Positions 1-8,551 of a stretch of DNA of 64,000 nt are shown here, one piece after another. Origin of the DNA: an uncultured Odoribacter sp. (lineage in GTDB: Bacteria; Bacteroidota; Bacteroidia; Bacteroidales; Marinifilaceae). Within the stretch, counting starts at the first letter, position 1; every line of letters begins with the position of its first letter. The DNA lies in assembly GCA_910578105.1 (NCBI GenBank), contig CAJTPD010000002.1:207269-271268 (forward strand), in the 5' to 3' direction. The notes beneath the pieces were generated by a model that was not told the origin of the DNA, did no database searches, and saw only the letters and a list, made by a program, of their open reading frames with translations. The position numbers and the translations under genes were made by a program.

Positions 1-85
1 TATTTAGGAAAGCTTCACTTCTGTAAAATCAGTCGGTTGTTCAGAGGAACAATTTTGCTTATTTGATGGTCATTGATACATTACG

Positions 86-190
86 AATTTTGCTTTCTTC
101 GACATATCATGGATGATATGTTTAAAAATTCTGCTTTTTTCGACATATCATGGATGATATGTTTAAAAATTCTGCTTTCTTCGACATATT
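86..190. repeat. 41-bp direct repeat, about 2.5 copies, each with a palindrome
   Basis: A 41-bp unit recurs with exact period (TGCTTTCTTCGACATAT begins at 91, 132 and 173). Units one and two each contain the inverted repeat ACATATCAT-GG-ATGATATGT; the third copy breaks off inside it. It lies just past the 3' end of the Fic gene. It could be a REP-like element, a set of protein-binding sites or a decayed mobile-element end. The sequence shows only the repeat; the role is unknown. Confidence 0.8.
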
Positions 191-246
191 ATTGTAAGTC
201 GTAGGATAATACTTTTTATAAATGTTTCTTTAACTATTAGTATCCT

Positions 247-1365
247 TTATGAATTGACAGATTCAATACTTTCTGGTGATGATTCGATTTCCTTTCCACT
301 CCCCATAAATAACTTTATCAAGGGGAGATTTAAATAGTATTTATTTCTACCCACTTTGACGTCTTTAATAAAACCTTTTTCTGCTAATTTTTGCAAATAC
401 TTTGAAGCTGTCTGACGATTTACATTTAGTTCTTGTTGTACGAATTCTATTTTGGTATAAGGGTGACTGAAAAGATTATTCAGCAGTTCATGTCTGTAAA
501 TATTGGGAAGTTCGTTCTTAATACCTATTTCATAGTTTTGCATTAAGCGGCCTATTTCTTGTACTAATTCGATTGTTTCTTGAGCGGTTTTCTCAATTCC
601 TTTTAAAATGAATAGAATCCATGATTCCCAGTTTCCATTGTCTCTTACATTTTGCAGTAAACGATAATATTCAGTTTTATTACGAATAATATATCTGCTT
701 AGGTATAATATAGGTAAATCCAATAAATCTTTAATTACTATATATAAGATATTTATGATACGTCCGGTTCTACCATTTCCGTCATAAAAAGGGTGGATGC
801 TTTCAAACTGGTGATGAATAATTGCCAATTTAATTAAAGGGTCTATTTCACAAACAGAATCGTCATTAATGAATAATTCCAGGTTTTCCATATATATTTC
901 GATGTCTGTCCGGTCTTGGGGAGGTGTATATACAATATCACCTGTTTGCTGATTTTTTAATGTAGTGCCCGGTGTGTTTCTAAAGCCAGCTTTATTACGT
1001 TCCAAGCATTCTTGAATTTCCCGGATTATATTGTTAGTAAGTAATTTGCTCTTACGAATTAATGCAAATCCGTGTTTTAATGCCTCTGAATAATGTAGTA
1101 CTTCTTTTGTCTCACTGGTGATAGTCAAAGAAGTTTTGTCTAATTCGGCTTTATATAATTCATCATGTGTAGTGACAATATTTTCAACAGCAGAACTGTC
1201 TTTAGCTTCTTGTAATACTAAAGTGTTAATTAGTATATTTTCATTCGGGATAGTTCTTGCTATACCTTTTAATTCTGCTAATCTTTTGTTGGCATGATTA
1301 ACTTGTTTTAAAATATCCTTTGTTTCAATTTCTTGATTTAAAGGTAGTATAGGAATTTTATACAT
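247..1365 (-). CDS. Fic-domain AMP-transferase, class II type
   Basis: The 372-residue protein has the Fic core motif HPFYDGNGRTGR at residues 191-202, which binds ATP and a target hydroxyl. Fic enzymes usually transfer AMP to Ser, Thr or Tyr of a target protein. An N-terminal Fic_N region carries SSAVEN at 57-62, which fits the class II inhibitory motif [ST]xxxE[GN] with Glu61 as the blocking residue. The last 90 residues look like a winged-helix DNA-binding domain (FVQQELNVNRQTASKYLQKL). This layout is that of stand-alone Bacteroides-type Fic proteins, which may regulate themselves. No antitoxin gene is adjacent. The target is unknown. The start at 1365 lies about 20 bp from a good promoter box. 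Confidence 0.93.
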   Translation of the reverse strand: MYKIPILPLNQEIETKDILKQVNHANKRLAELKGIARTIPNENILINTLVLQEAKDSSAVENIVTTHDELYKAELDKTSLTITSETKEVLHYSEALKHGFALIRKSKLLTNNIIREIQECLERNKAGFRNTPGTTLKNQQTGDIVYTPPQDRTDIEIYMENLELFINDDSVCEIDPLIKLAIIHHQFESIHPFYDGNGRTGRIINILYIVIKDLLDLPILYLSRYIIRNKTEYYRLLQNVRDNGNWESWILFILKGIEKTAQETIELVQEIGRLMQNYEIGIKNELPNIYRHELLNNLFSHPYTKIEFVQQELNVNRQTASKYLQKLAEKGFIKDVKVGRNKYYLNLPLIKLFMGSGKEIESSPESIESVNS

Positions 1366-1384
1366 GTCCAGTTATTTAATTCTA

Positions 1385-1415
1385 CAAATTTAAAATTTTT
1401 AGAGGTTAAGTAAAA
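1385..1415 (-). promoter_or_regulatory. Promoter of the Fic gene
   Basis: On the minus strand TAAATTTG (1385-1392) matches the Bacteroidota -7 consensus TAnnTTTG exactly. TTTT lies 19 bp upstream in place of the -33 TTTG. The predicted transcript would start about 13 bases before the Fic ATG. Confidence 0.55.
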
Positions 1416-1484
1416 TCTTACACTGATAAATTTAAAATCTGAAGTGGAAATATGTTTATACAGAAAATTTTGTGGGAGTAAATT

Positions 1485-1521
1485 CAAAAAAACCGACTGA
1501 AAGTAAAGCTTTCAATCGGTT
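1485..1521 (-). terminator. Intrinsic terminator of tRNA-Pro
   Basis: On the minus strand AACCGATTGAAAG pairs with CTTTCAGTCGGTT (one wobble) around a short loop, followed by a run of seven T. It lies directly 3' of the tRNA gene. Confidence 0.85.
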
Positions 1522-1534
1522 TGCTTATTTTCTG

Positions 1535-1607
1535 TCGAGATGACTGGACTTGAACCAGCGGCCTCCACGTCCCGAACGTGGCGCGCTACCAACTGCGCTA
1601 CATCTCG
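1535..1607 (-). tRNA. tRNA-Pro, anticodon CGG
   Basis: The minus strand folds into a full cloverleaf: acceptor stem CGAGATG/CATCTCG, D arm with AGTTGGTA loop, anticodon stem CCACG/CGTGG around TTCGGGA (anticodon CGG, codon CCG), and T arm CTGG-TTCAAGT-CCAG. The length is 73 nt with A as discriminator. CCA is not encoded. A terminator follows at once, so it is a single-gene transcription unit. Confidence 0.96.
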
Positions 1608-1648
1608 TTTACGGTTGCAAATGTAATAAAAGTATCAACAAAATGTAC

Positions 1649-1656
1649 TATATTTG
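1649..1656 (+). promoter_or_regulatory. -7 promoter box of rbfA
   Basis: TATATTTG fits TAnnTTTG; no clear -33 box. A start just downstream would leave about 25 bases before the rbfA ATG at 1687, and would exclude the possible upstream TTG start at 1654. Confidence 0.5.
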
Positions 1657-1686
1657 TTGAAATTTTTTCAACTTAATTTTAACGAC

Positions 1687-2022
1687 ATGGATTCAATAAG
1701 ACAAAATAAAGTTTCCCGATTGATTCAAAGAGATTTAAGTGAGATGTTCCAGCAGGAATGTAAAGAGTTTACCGTTGGAGCTATGCTTTCTATTACAACA
1801 GTACGGGTGAGTCCGGACCTTTCTTATGCAAAGGTTTATGTAAGTGTCTTTCCTTCAGGGCGTGTGGATGAGGTGATGAAGAGTCTGGAAGAGCACAATA
1901 AAACAATTCGGTTTATTTTGGGGAAAAAGGTTGGTAAACAGATGCGGATTATTCCGGAATTGCGTTTCTTTGTAGACGATAGCCTGGATTATATTGATAA
2001 AATTGATGAATTACTGAAATAA
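1687..2022 (+). CDS. rbfA: Ribosome-binding factor A
   Basis: RbfA is a small KH-fold protein that binds the 30S subunit during late 16S rRNA maturation. From the ATG at 1687 the protein has 111 residues, normal for the family, and opens with MDSIRQNKVSRLIQRDLSEM. It contains the expected VSPDLSYAKVYVSVF strand. The frame stays open back to a TTG at 1654, but that would add 11 residues unlike the family and would start inside the promoter region, so the ATG is preferred. An ABC-type permease gene follows 50 bp later on the same strand. Confidence 0.93.
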   Translation: MDSIRQNKVSRLIQRDLSEMFQQECKEFTVGAMLSITTVRVSPDLSYAKVYVSVFPSGRVDEVMKSLEEHNKTIRFILGKKVGKQMRIIPELRFFVDDSLDYIDKIDELLK

Positions 2023-2072
2023 CAGAATGATGATTCAGGAATACTCCGGAGTTTAAACTTCAAATCTTTTAT

Positions 2073-3275
2073 ATGCGGCTGACTTTTTTTATTGCTCGTC
2101 GTTATCTGTTTTCAAAAAAAAAACAGAATGCCATTAATATTATATCAGCAATTAGTATTGTCGGAGTTATGATTGGTACAACGGCATTGATTGTTGTACT
2201 TTCAGTTTTTAATGGGATGGACCAGCTTTTACAGAAAAGTACGGACAGTTTTAGTGCTGATCTTGTGATTTTTCCGGATAACGGGAAATTTTTTGATTTA
2301 GATAGTACTTTGAAGAGAGAGTTGGGGAATAATGCTTCGATTGCAAGTTATGATGAAGTGGTGGAGGAAAAGGCATTGCTGAAGTATGGCGACCGGCTTA
2401 CTCCGGTTATTGTCAAAGGGGTTGGACCGGATTTTGCTGAACACACTCATTTTACAACTCATATTTTGGAGGGTGATTTTCATTTGGGAAGTGAGGGTGC
2501 ATATAAAGCGGTGATTGGATATGGAGTTGCTGCAGAATTGGGGATAGGAATTCATTTTATAACTCCTATGGTTTTTTATTATCCGGACCGGAGTGGAAGA
2601 ACCAGTACCGCAGCATTAAATACTGGGCATGTTTATCCTTCGGCTTTTTTTTCAGCACAACAGGATTTGGAAAGCCAGTATGTACTTACAGACATTAATT
2701 TTGCCCGGGAGCTTTTCGGAATTGGGAATAAAGTTTCCAAAATAGAAGTCAAGCTGGTTGCTCCGGACCGGCTGAAACAAGTAAAAAAAGCTTTGGCAGA
2801 ACAGATGGGTAATCAATACCGTATTGAGGATAAGTTTGAATTGAACAGGGCTTTCTATGCGATGATGAAATCAGAAAAACTGGCAGTTTTTTTGATTTTG
2901 CTTTTCATTTTGCTGGTTGCTTCGTTTAATATTGTGGGTTCGATATCTATGCTTATTCTGGACAAGAAAGAAGATTTAGCCACTTATAAGGCATTGGGAA
3001 TGACTGCCGGGAATATGATTTCTGTGTTTAAGACGGAAGGTAATTTGATTACTGGTTTTGGAGCGTTATCGGGATTAATTGCAGGGGTGGCTATTTGCCT
3101 GATTCAGGAAAAGTTTGGTCTGATAACATTGGGAGATGGCAGTTATATTGTGGAAGCTTATCCGGTGCAGTTGGTTTTTAAAGATATAGCAATCATTTTA
3201 ATTACTGTTTTACTGATAGGTTATATCGCATCCTATTTTCCGGTAAAATATCTGGTCAGAAAATTAAGTGAATAA
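2073..3275 (+). CDS. LolC/LolE-type ABC permease (FtsX/MacB fold)
   Basis: This 400-residue inner-membrane protein has one N-terminal membrane helix with the LolC/E-like stretch ISIVGVMIGTTALIVVLS, a periplasmic domain of about 230 residues, and three C-terminal helices (near residues 270-395). This is the topology of type VII ABC permeases, which move lipoproteins or other envelope substrates from the periplasmic face using a separate LolD-like ATPase. No such ATPase is encoded nearby, so the partner must lie elsewhere. Moving lipoproteins to the outer membrane is the likely role but is inferred. It sits between rbfA and a secreted cyclophilin. Confidence 0.85.
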   Translation: MRLTFFIARRYLFSKKKQNAINIISAISIVGVMIGTTALIVVLSVFNGMDQLLQKSTDSFSADLVIFPDNGKFFDLDSTLKRELGNNASIASYDEVVEEKALLKYGDRLTPVIVKGVGPDFAEHTHFTTHILEGDFHLGSEGAYKAVIGYGVAAELGIGIHFITPMVFYYPDRSGRTSTAALNTGHVYPSAFFSAQQDLESQYVLTDINFARELFGIGNKVSKIEVKLVAPDRLKQVKKALAEQMGNQYRIEDKFELNRAFYAMMKSEKLAVFLILLFILLVASFNIVGSISMLILDKKEDLATYKALGMTAGNMISVFKTEGNLITGFGALSGLIAGVAICLIQEKFGLITLGDGSYIVEAYPVQLVFKDIAIILITVLLIGYIASYFPVKYLVRKLSE

Positions 3276-3307
3276 GTAAGAATAATTGAAATACTGATAT
3301 TACGGAT

Positions 3308-4120
3308 ATGGTTAAAAAGTTTTTCATTTGTATTTTTCTGTTGGGGCTGTTTTTTCAGGGATATACCCAGGAAAAAGAAGTAAAAGCGGTGATTGAGACT
3401 AATTTCGGCAATATGGTGGTAAAATTGTATAATGATACCCCTAAGCACAGGGATAATTTTATTCGTTTGGCCAGAGCCGGACATTATGACGGAACTTTAT
3501 TTTACCGGGTGATTCAGGATTTTGTTATTCAGGGTGGATCCTCAGATAGTCGTGGGGCAATGGCTGGCCGGGCAATAGGTTACGGAGAATCTATTGTGAT
3601 TGATGCAGAAATTAAACAGGAACATTACCATAAAAAGGGAGCATTGGCTGCGCCACGGCAACCGGACCGGGAGAACTTTTTTAAAGAGTCGGACATTTCT
3701 CAGTTTTATATCGTTCAGGGGAGAAAATACACTTCGGTTGAATTGGAAAATTTAGAGAAACGAATCAATGGTCCGATTCGTAAGGCTATACAACGCAAGT
3801 ACTATACACCAGAGAAAAAAGCCATTCTGGACACTTTGCGCAGTCAGAAAAAAGTAAAAGAATTCAGGGAGATTGCGAATAAAATCAAGGAAGATATTGC
3901 TTTTGACTGGAATGCTAATACAGACAAACTTTATATGACCGATGAAAAACGGGAAGATTATATCCGATTGGGGGGCAGCCACCACTTAGACAAGGAATAT
4001 ACTGTTTTCGGTGAAGTGATTGAAGGATTGGAAGTGATTGATAAGATAGCAGCTTTGCCAACGGACAAAAATGACCGTCCGTTGGCTGACGTCAAGATAA
4101 AAGTAAAGATTTTGAAATAA
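3308..4120 (+). CDS. Exported cyclophilin-type peptidyl-prolyl isomerase
   Basis: A signal peptide (residues 1-20, ending near FQGYTQ) precedes a cyclophilin domain with VIETNFGNMVVKLYNDTP, the catalytic-loop segment FYRVIQDFVIQGG and C-terminal TVFGEVIEGLEVIDKI. The enzyme should isomerise prolyl bonds in periplasmic or lipoprotein substrates. A lysine-rich, probably helical insert of about 70 residues (roughly 140-215) interrupts the domain between its middle strands and brings it to 270 residues, longer than a minimal cyclophilin. It lies 32 bp after the permease gene and 4 bp before the VanZ-like gene, so the three are probably co-transcribed. Confidence 0.9.
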   Translation: MVKKFFICIFLLGLFFQGYTQEKEVKAVIETNFGNMVVKLYNDTPKHRDNFIRLARAGHYDGTLFYRVIQDFVIQGGSSDSRGAMAGRAIGYGESIVIDAEIKQEHYHKKGALAAPRQPDRENFFKESDISQFYIVQGRKYTSVELENLEKRINGPIRKAIQRKYYTPEKKAILDTLRSQKKVKEFREIANKIKEDIAFDWNANTDKLYMTDEKREDYIRLGGSHHLDKEYTVFGEVIEGLEVIDKIAALPTDKNDRPLADVKIKVKILK

Positions 4121-4124
4121 TCCT

Positions 4125-4517
4125 ATGCGAAAAATAATTGAAAAAAGAGTGTTGATAGCTGCGGCTGTTTTTTGGGCTTTAATTATTTTTATATTATGTG
4201 CCTTGCCAGGTGAGGATATACCTGACCCGCATTTGGATATTCCTCATTTGGATAAAGTAGTGCACTGGGGAATGTTTTTTATCATGTCCTTGTTGATTGT
4301 TTTGCCTTTTGAATGGCATACTTCTTTGACGATGAGACAGATTTATATCATTGCCGTAGGAGTTGCTTTCGGATATGGCGGCTTGACAGAACTTTTGCAG
4401 CATTATTTTTTCAACCGCGGAGGAGATGTATGGGATTTACTGGCTGATGTTGCAGGGGGTGTTTGTGGCTGTTTATTTTATCCGGTGGTCCGGCGGTTGT
4501 TGCATGTTAAAAATTAA
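4125..4517 (+). CDS. VanZ-like membrane protein
   Basis: The 130-residue protein has four predicted membrane helices and VanZ-family features: PHLDKVVHWGMFF after helix one and a GGLTELLQHYFFNRGGDVWDLLADVAGG segment near the end. The family is named after a teicoplanin-resistance protein, but most members have no assigned role. It begins 4 bp after the cyclophilin gene, which suggests co-transcription. The function is unknown. Confidence 0.85.
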   Translation: MRKIIEKRVLIAAAVFWALIIFILCALPGEDIPDPHLDIPHLDKVVHWGMFFIMSLLIVLPFEWHTSLTMRQIYIIAVGVAFGYGGLTELLQHYFFNRGGDVWDLLADVAGGVCGCLFYPVVRRLLHVKN

Positions 4518-4530
4518 TCTTTATTCTGAT

Positions 4531-4561
4531 TTTCTATTTTCAATTAATTCCGTTAGTTTTG
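4531..4561 (+). promoter_or_regulatory. Promoter of pheS
   Basis: TAGTTTTG (4554-4561) fits TAnnTTTG, with TTTC exactly 19 bp upstream (4531-4534). The start codon lies 25 bp further on. No leader peptide or T-box-like element is visible. Confidence 0.6.
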
Positions 4562-4585
4562 TAACGTTGATAAAAAGCGTTAACA

Positions 4586-5605
4586 ATGTTAGACAAGATT
4601 AAGCAATTAATAGCAGAGATTGAAAGTTTTGTGGCGGCTACGCCGGAAGAGGTGGAACAATTCCGTATCAGGCATTTAAGTAAAAAAGGCAGTATTGCTG
4701 CTTTATTTGATGATTTTAGAAATGTTCCGGCCGAGCAGAAGAAAGACATTGGTAAGGCTTTGAATGACCTGAAAACTGTAGCTTTAGCTAAGGTGAATGA
4801 GCTAAAGGAAAGTTTGTGTAATACGGAAACCGGAAAAACAGGAATAGATTTGACTTTACCGGGCGATGTGCGGAAACTGGGGAGCCGTCATCCGTTATCG
4901 ATTGTAAAAAATGAGATTTTGGCTATTTTCAATAAATTGGGTTTTACTATTTCAGAAGGACCTGAAATTGAGGATGACTGGCATAATTTTTCAGCATTGA
5001 ACTTTCCGGAGGAACATCCGGCCCGTGATATGCAGGATACTTTTTTTCTTGAAAAGAATCCGGATATTGTTTTGCATACGCATACTTCTTCCGTACAGGT
5101 GCGTGATATGGAAACTCATGAGTTGCCGATTCGTTTGGTTACTCCCGGTCGTGTATTCCGGAATGAGGCGATTTCTGCCCGTGCTCACTGTATATTCCAT
5201 CAGATTGAGGCCCTTTATATCGATGAAAACGTTTCGTTTGCCGATTTGAAACAGACGCTGACTTATTTTGCAAAGGAGCTGTTCGGCCCGGATACACAGA
5301 TACGTCTTCGTCCTTCTTATTTTCCGTTTACAGAGCCTTCTGCCGAAATGGATGTGTCTTGTTCCCTTTGTCACGGGGAAGGTTGTAATGTGTGTAAAGG
5401 TACCGGCTGGCTGGAAATTTTAGGATGTGGAATGGTAGACCCGAATGTGCTGGAGTTAAACGGTATTGATAAAAACAAATACACCGGATTTGCTTTGGGA
5501 ATGGGTATCGAGCGTATTACAATGTTGAAATACGGTATCAAAGATTTGCGGTTGTTTTTTGAAAACGATATCCGATTCTTGGAGCAGTTTACAACGGCAA
5601 TTTGA
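4586..5605 (+). CDS. pheS: Phenylalanyl-tRNA synthetase alpha subunit
   Basis: PheS forms the catalytic part of the alpha2-beta2 enzyme that charges tRNA-Phe. The 339-residue protein has the N-terminal coiled-coil tRNA-binding arm (about 1-90), then class II motifs: motif 1 near HPLSIVKNEIL, motif 2 RNEAISARAHCIFHQIE and motif 3 GFALGMGIERITMLKYGI. A Cys-rich loop (SCSLCHGEGCNVC) near residues 255-270 is usual in this phylum. pheT is not in the window, so the two subunits are encoded apart. It has its own promoter. Confidence 0.97.
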   Translation: MLDKIKQLIAEIESFVAATPEEVEQFRIRHLSKKGSIAALFDDFRNVPAEQKKDIGKALNDLKTVALAKVNELKESLCNTETGKTGIDLTLPGDVRKLGSRHPLSIVKNEILAIFNKLGFTISEGPEIEDDWHNFSALNFPEEHPARDMQDTFFLEKNPDIVLHTHTSSVQVRDMETHELPIRLVTPGRVFRNEAISARAHCIFHQIEALYIDENVSFADLKQTLTYFAKELFGPDTQIRLRPSYFPFTEPSAEMDVSCSLCHGEGCNVCKGTGWLEILGCGMVDPNVLELNGIDKNKYTGFALGMGIERITMLKYGIKDLRLFFENDIRFLEQFTTAI

Positions 5606-5763
5606 GGCAAAACAGCCTGGAAAGAGTCTCTGATAACGGGAGTAAACCCTGAAAGTTCTTCGGGAATTTGTAATTTAGTTGATTCAGGTGATTTGCCATA
5701 TTTTGTTCAGGTATTTGACCGGAACAAGATACTGTTTGCTTGCCAGAGAGGTTTTGGAGAGGT

Positions 5764-6189
5764 TTACAATGCCAGATGCAGAATCGGATATGGTTTTCCC
5801 TCACTGTCGGTATTATCGCGTCCGGTGATGGAAAAGCCGTGTTTTTGATAGAATTTCAGTGCACGTTGATTTTGTTCGTTTACATCTACTTTCCGTAGTC
5901 CTTTATTTTTAATGGCAAATTGAAGTAAAGTGCGGCCATAACCTTTACCGATAGCATCGGGATGGACAAAAAGCATTTCAATCATTTCCGTACTTAATCC
6001 TATGAAAGCGCATGGATTTCCGTTTTCGTTTTTGATTGCATAGAATTCCAGATGGGGCATATAGTCGTGAGGAATTTTTCCATGATAGAATTCAGTATCT
6101 TCTTCGCTGAGGAAGTCGTGGGTGACTTTCACAGATGCTAACCAAACCATAGTCAGTACGTCATAGTCATAACTTCGTTCTATTTTCAT
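5764..6189 (-). CDS. GNAT-family N-acetyltransferase
   Basis: The 141-residue protein carries the acetyl-CoA pyrophosphate-binding loop IGKGYGRTLLQFAI (motif A) and the C-terminal NQRALKFYQKHGFSITG (motif B) of GNAT enzymes. MLFVHPDAIG is the preceding beta-4 strand. The substrate cannot be read from the sequence. It is convergent with pheS across 158 bp in which no gene or clear terminator is seen. Confidence 0.88.
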   Translation of the reverse strand: MKIERSYDYDVLTMVWLASVKVTHDFLSEEDTEFYHGKIPHDYMPHLEFYAIKNENGNPCAFIGLSTEMIEMLFVHPDAIGKGYGRTLLQFAIKNKGLRKVDVNEQNQRALKFYQKHGFSITGRDNTDSEGKPYPILHLAL

Positions 6190-6279
6190 CCTGATTTTCT
6201 ATTTTTCGGTAAATGTTTTTTCAGTCCTTCTCATTTGTGGAATGTTTACTCATTTCTGTGTTTGTGGCCCGGAGAATTT

Positions 6280-6299
6280 AAGGGGATAGATATCCCCTT
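6280..6299. repeat. Near-perfect palindrome downstream of the OmpA-like gene
   Basis: AAGGGGATA-GA-TATCCCCTT lies between the end of the OmpA-like gene and the start of the GNAT gene, both on the minus strand. It could be a terminator stem without a T tail, or a protein-binding site for the GNAT gene 90 bp away. Confidence 0.45.
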
Positions 6300-6310
6300 G
6301 TAATCAACAG

Positions 6311-7141
6311 TTAGTTTAAAATATCCATCAATTTGTCAATGCGGGGAGCCATAATGATTTCGGTCCGGCGGTTATGTGCGCGGCCTTCGGCTGTTTCGTT
6401 ACTATCTACCGGCAGGTATTCACTACGGCCTGAAGGTACAATTTGTAAAGGATTTACATTATAGTCTTTGGTCAAAATCCGGACTACTGATGTGGCGCGG
6501 ACGACGCTTAAGTCCCAATTGTCCTTAAACTGTACAGTTTTGATGGGTTTACTGTCGGTATGTCCTTCAATCATAACATCGATGTCAGTTTGTTTTTTCA
6601 GAACCTCAGCCAGTTTACCTAAAGCTGCTTTGCCTTGTTTGTTCACTTGTGCACTTCCTGATTCAAACAGTAGTTTGTCGGACATGGCAACATATACTTT
6701 TCCGTCTTTTTGAGTGACGGTGAGTTCTTCACTATTGAATCCCAAGAGGGCATCTTTTACACTGTTGAGCAAGGCAGCTACTTTTTCGTTTTGTGCATTG
6801 ATTTCTTCCTGCAATTTATTGATGGTAGCTTCCCGTTCTGCGAGTTTCGACATTTTGTCTTTCAGCAGCATGGTTAGTTTGTCTTGCTCCGACAGATTGG
6901 AATATAACGATTCGCGGTATTCCCGGATAGCTTCTCCCATACGGGTGGTATCTCCTTCAAGATGGGCAATTTTCTTTTTCAAGCCTGTGTTTTCTTCCTG
7001 GAGTTGATTCAGATTCTTATTTAATGCCCTTTCCCGGCTAAGAGCTGCCAGCCGACCATTTTCGGCAAGAGTGAATTTTTTCTTGGGAACACAGGAGCTT
7101 GTTGCGATTAATAAACAAAGTGCATAAATGATTTTTTTCAT
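6311..7141 (-). CDS. OmpA-family peptidoglycan-binding lipoprotein
   Basis: A lipoprotein signal ends at Cys17 (LLIATSSC). A long coiled coil fills residues 25-130 and joins to a C-terminal OmpA-like domain (about 145-270) with VMIEGHTDSKP and AEGRAHNRRTEII, the diaminopimelate-binding residues being in these motifs. Such proteins tether the outer membrane to peptidoglycan; the coiled coil may act as a spacer or bind partners. It is monocistronic and divergent from the DUF1460 gene, with its own promoter. Confidence 0.93.
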   Translation of the reverse strand: MKKIIYALCLLIATSSCVPKKKFTLAENGRLAALSRERALNKNLNQLQEENTGLKKKIAHLEGDTTRMGEAIREYRESLYSNLSEQDKLTMLLKDKMSKLAEREATINKLQEEINAQNEKVAALLNSVKDALLGFNSEELTVTQKDGKVYVAMSDKLLFESGSAQVNKQGKAALGKLAEVLKKQTDIDVMIEGHTDSKPIKTVQFKDNWDLSVVRATSVVRILTKDYNVNPLQIVPSGRSEYLPVDSNETAEGRAHNRRTEIIMAPRIDKLMDILN

Positions 7142-7177
7142 GGGATTAATTTTTAAATCTGTATCTATTGAGAATTA

Positions 7178-7210
7178 CAAACTTAAAAATTATTCAGGAA
7201 TAATAAGAAA
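7178..7210 (-). promoter_or_regulatory. Promoter of the OmpA-like gene
   Basis: On the minus strand TAAGTTTG (7178-7185) fits TAnnTTTG, with TTTC 21 bp upstream (7207-7210). The predicted 5' leader is about 30 bases. Confidence 0.55.
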
Positions 7211-7308
7211 GACAATCCGGTTTTGTAAAATTAATCCGTTTCCGGAATGCACCTTGTTCAGAATATTATAGTTTTGTACTTGTAAATACAATACAGCCTT
7301 ATATTGAC

Positions 7309-8184
7309 ATGTTTCGTATATTGATTTTTTTCCATTTCTTTTTCTTGTCCGTATGGTATAGTTGTACGGCAACACAAATCTGTAAAGAAGACAGGAATAT
7401 TTTGCAGAATTTCTGGAAGTATGCCAAGGAAAATAAATTGGCTGATTTACCTGTGAATGAACGGATTCCTTATGTTGCCCGTTTTTTTCTGAATGTTCCT
7501 TATAAAGGCAATACTCTTAATGTTGCAAAAGAGAATTTGCCTGTTATTAATTTACGTGAATTGGATTGCGTGACATTTATTGAAAATGTTCTTGCTTTGT
7601 CTTTCCTTCCGGATTACAATTCCGGTTATGAATCTGTTTTTGTAAAGAATATAGTAAGAATCAGGTATCGCCGTGGTGTGATAGAGGATTATACATCCAG
7701 GCTGCATTATTCTTCGGATTGGTTGTACGAAATGAGCCAACAACGTTTGCTGACAGATTTGACATTGTTTGCCGGTGGGATAAATTACAGGCCTCAGGTG
7801 TGTTTTATGACACAGCATTATGACCGGTATCCTCCCCTTAAACGGGACCGTGTGATGAGATTAAAGATGAAAGAAATAGAAAGTGCAATCAATAAGCGCA
7901 CGTATTATTATATTCCGAAGGCAAATGTTGAAAAGGCTTATGGTAGGATAAAGAATGGCGATGTCATTCTAATCACGACGAATATAAAAGGTTTGGATAC
8001 CTCTCATATAGGCTTCGCCCTGAAGCAGAACGGGAAAACTTATTTATTACATGCTTCCAGTGCTGGTAGAAAAGTGATGGTGTCTGAGCTTCCTTTAAAG
8101 GAATATATGGAGGGTATCAGTTCTCAAAGCGGAATTATGGTGGCCCGGGTGGCCAAAACCGTGCCTGTATCGTTTGCCGATTAG
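7309..8184 (+). CDS. DUF1460 amidase-like exported protein
   Basis: The 291-residue protein starts with a signal sequence and belongs to the DUF1460 family, whose solved members have an NlpC/P60-like fold and are proposed N-acetylmuramoyl-L-alanine amidases. The likely nucleophile is Cys87 in NLRELDCVTFIENVL, and the likely histidine is in LDTSHIGFALKQ. A peptidoglycan or muropeptide-cleaving role in the periplasm is inferred from the family. It is divergent from the OmpA-like lipoprotein that also contacts the cell wall. TAGTTTTG at 7269-7276 is a plausible -7 box. Confidence 0.85.
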   Translation: MFRILIFFHFFFLSVWYSCTATQICKEDRNILQNFWKYAKENKLADLPVNERIPYVARFFLNVPYKGNTLNVAKENLPVINLRELDCVTFIENVLALSFLPDYNSGYESVFVKNIVRIRYRRGVIEDYTSRLHYSSDWLYEMSQQRLLTDLTLFAGGINYRPQVCFMTQHYDRYPPLKRDRVMRLKMKEIESAINKRTYYYIPKANVEKAYGRIKNGDVILITTNIKGLDTSHIGFALKQNGKTYLLHASSAGRKVMVSELPLKEYMEGISSQSGIMVARVAKTVPVSFAD

Positions 8185-8209
8185 GTTTTACATATACAGT
8201 GTTATTATG

Positions 8210-8452
8210 CTATTTTAGCAATTTGTCGATGACTTTGCACATTTCCTCAAATTCCGCCGGTTCATAAAGTCTTGTCATCATAACAATTTTCCCTTTAAAA
8301 TCGGATAGTTTCTTTTGTGTTCCGTCTGTATATATGATGCGGATGTCGGGGGCTTTATCGCCAATTTTTACAATGTATCCGCGGTCATTATTTTCTGCAT
8401 ATCCGTTCAGGCATAAGATGAAAAGAGTAATAGCCGTAATGATGAATTTCAT
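8210..8452 (-). CDS. Small exported protein resembling a TlpA/peroxiredoxin N-terminus, no CxxC
   Basis: The 80-residue protein has a signal peptide (1-19) followed by GDKAPDIRIIYTDGTQKKLSDFKGKIVMM, which looks like the first strands of a TlpA or AhpC/TSA thioredoxin fold. Where a redox member would continue with WCxxC it reads TRLYEPAEFEEMC and stops after 16 more residues. It is either a shortened non-catalytic derivative or the remnant of a broken gene. A -7 box TAGATTTG lies on the minus strand at 8479-8486, so it may be expressed. Function unknown. Confidence 0.65.
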   Translation of the reverse strand: MKFIITAITLFILCLNGYAENNDRGYIVKIGDKAPDIRIIYTDGTQKKLSDFKGKIVMMTRLYEPAEFEEMCKVIDKLLK

Positions 8453-8551
8453 GGATGATAAATTTGAAAATAATGAAGCAAATCTATAAAATAATCCGGC
8501 ATTTTAGTTTTTATCTTTTACCTTTATCAGTCAAAATTTAAATGGACTGGC

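Noticed and set aside
1654..1686. TTG start for rbfA
   Set aside because: It adds 11 residues not typical of the family and begins inside the -7 promoter box.
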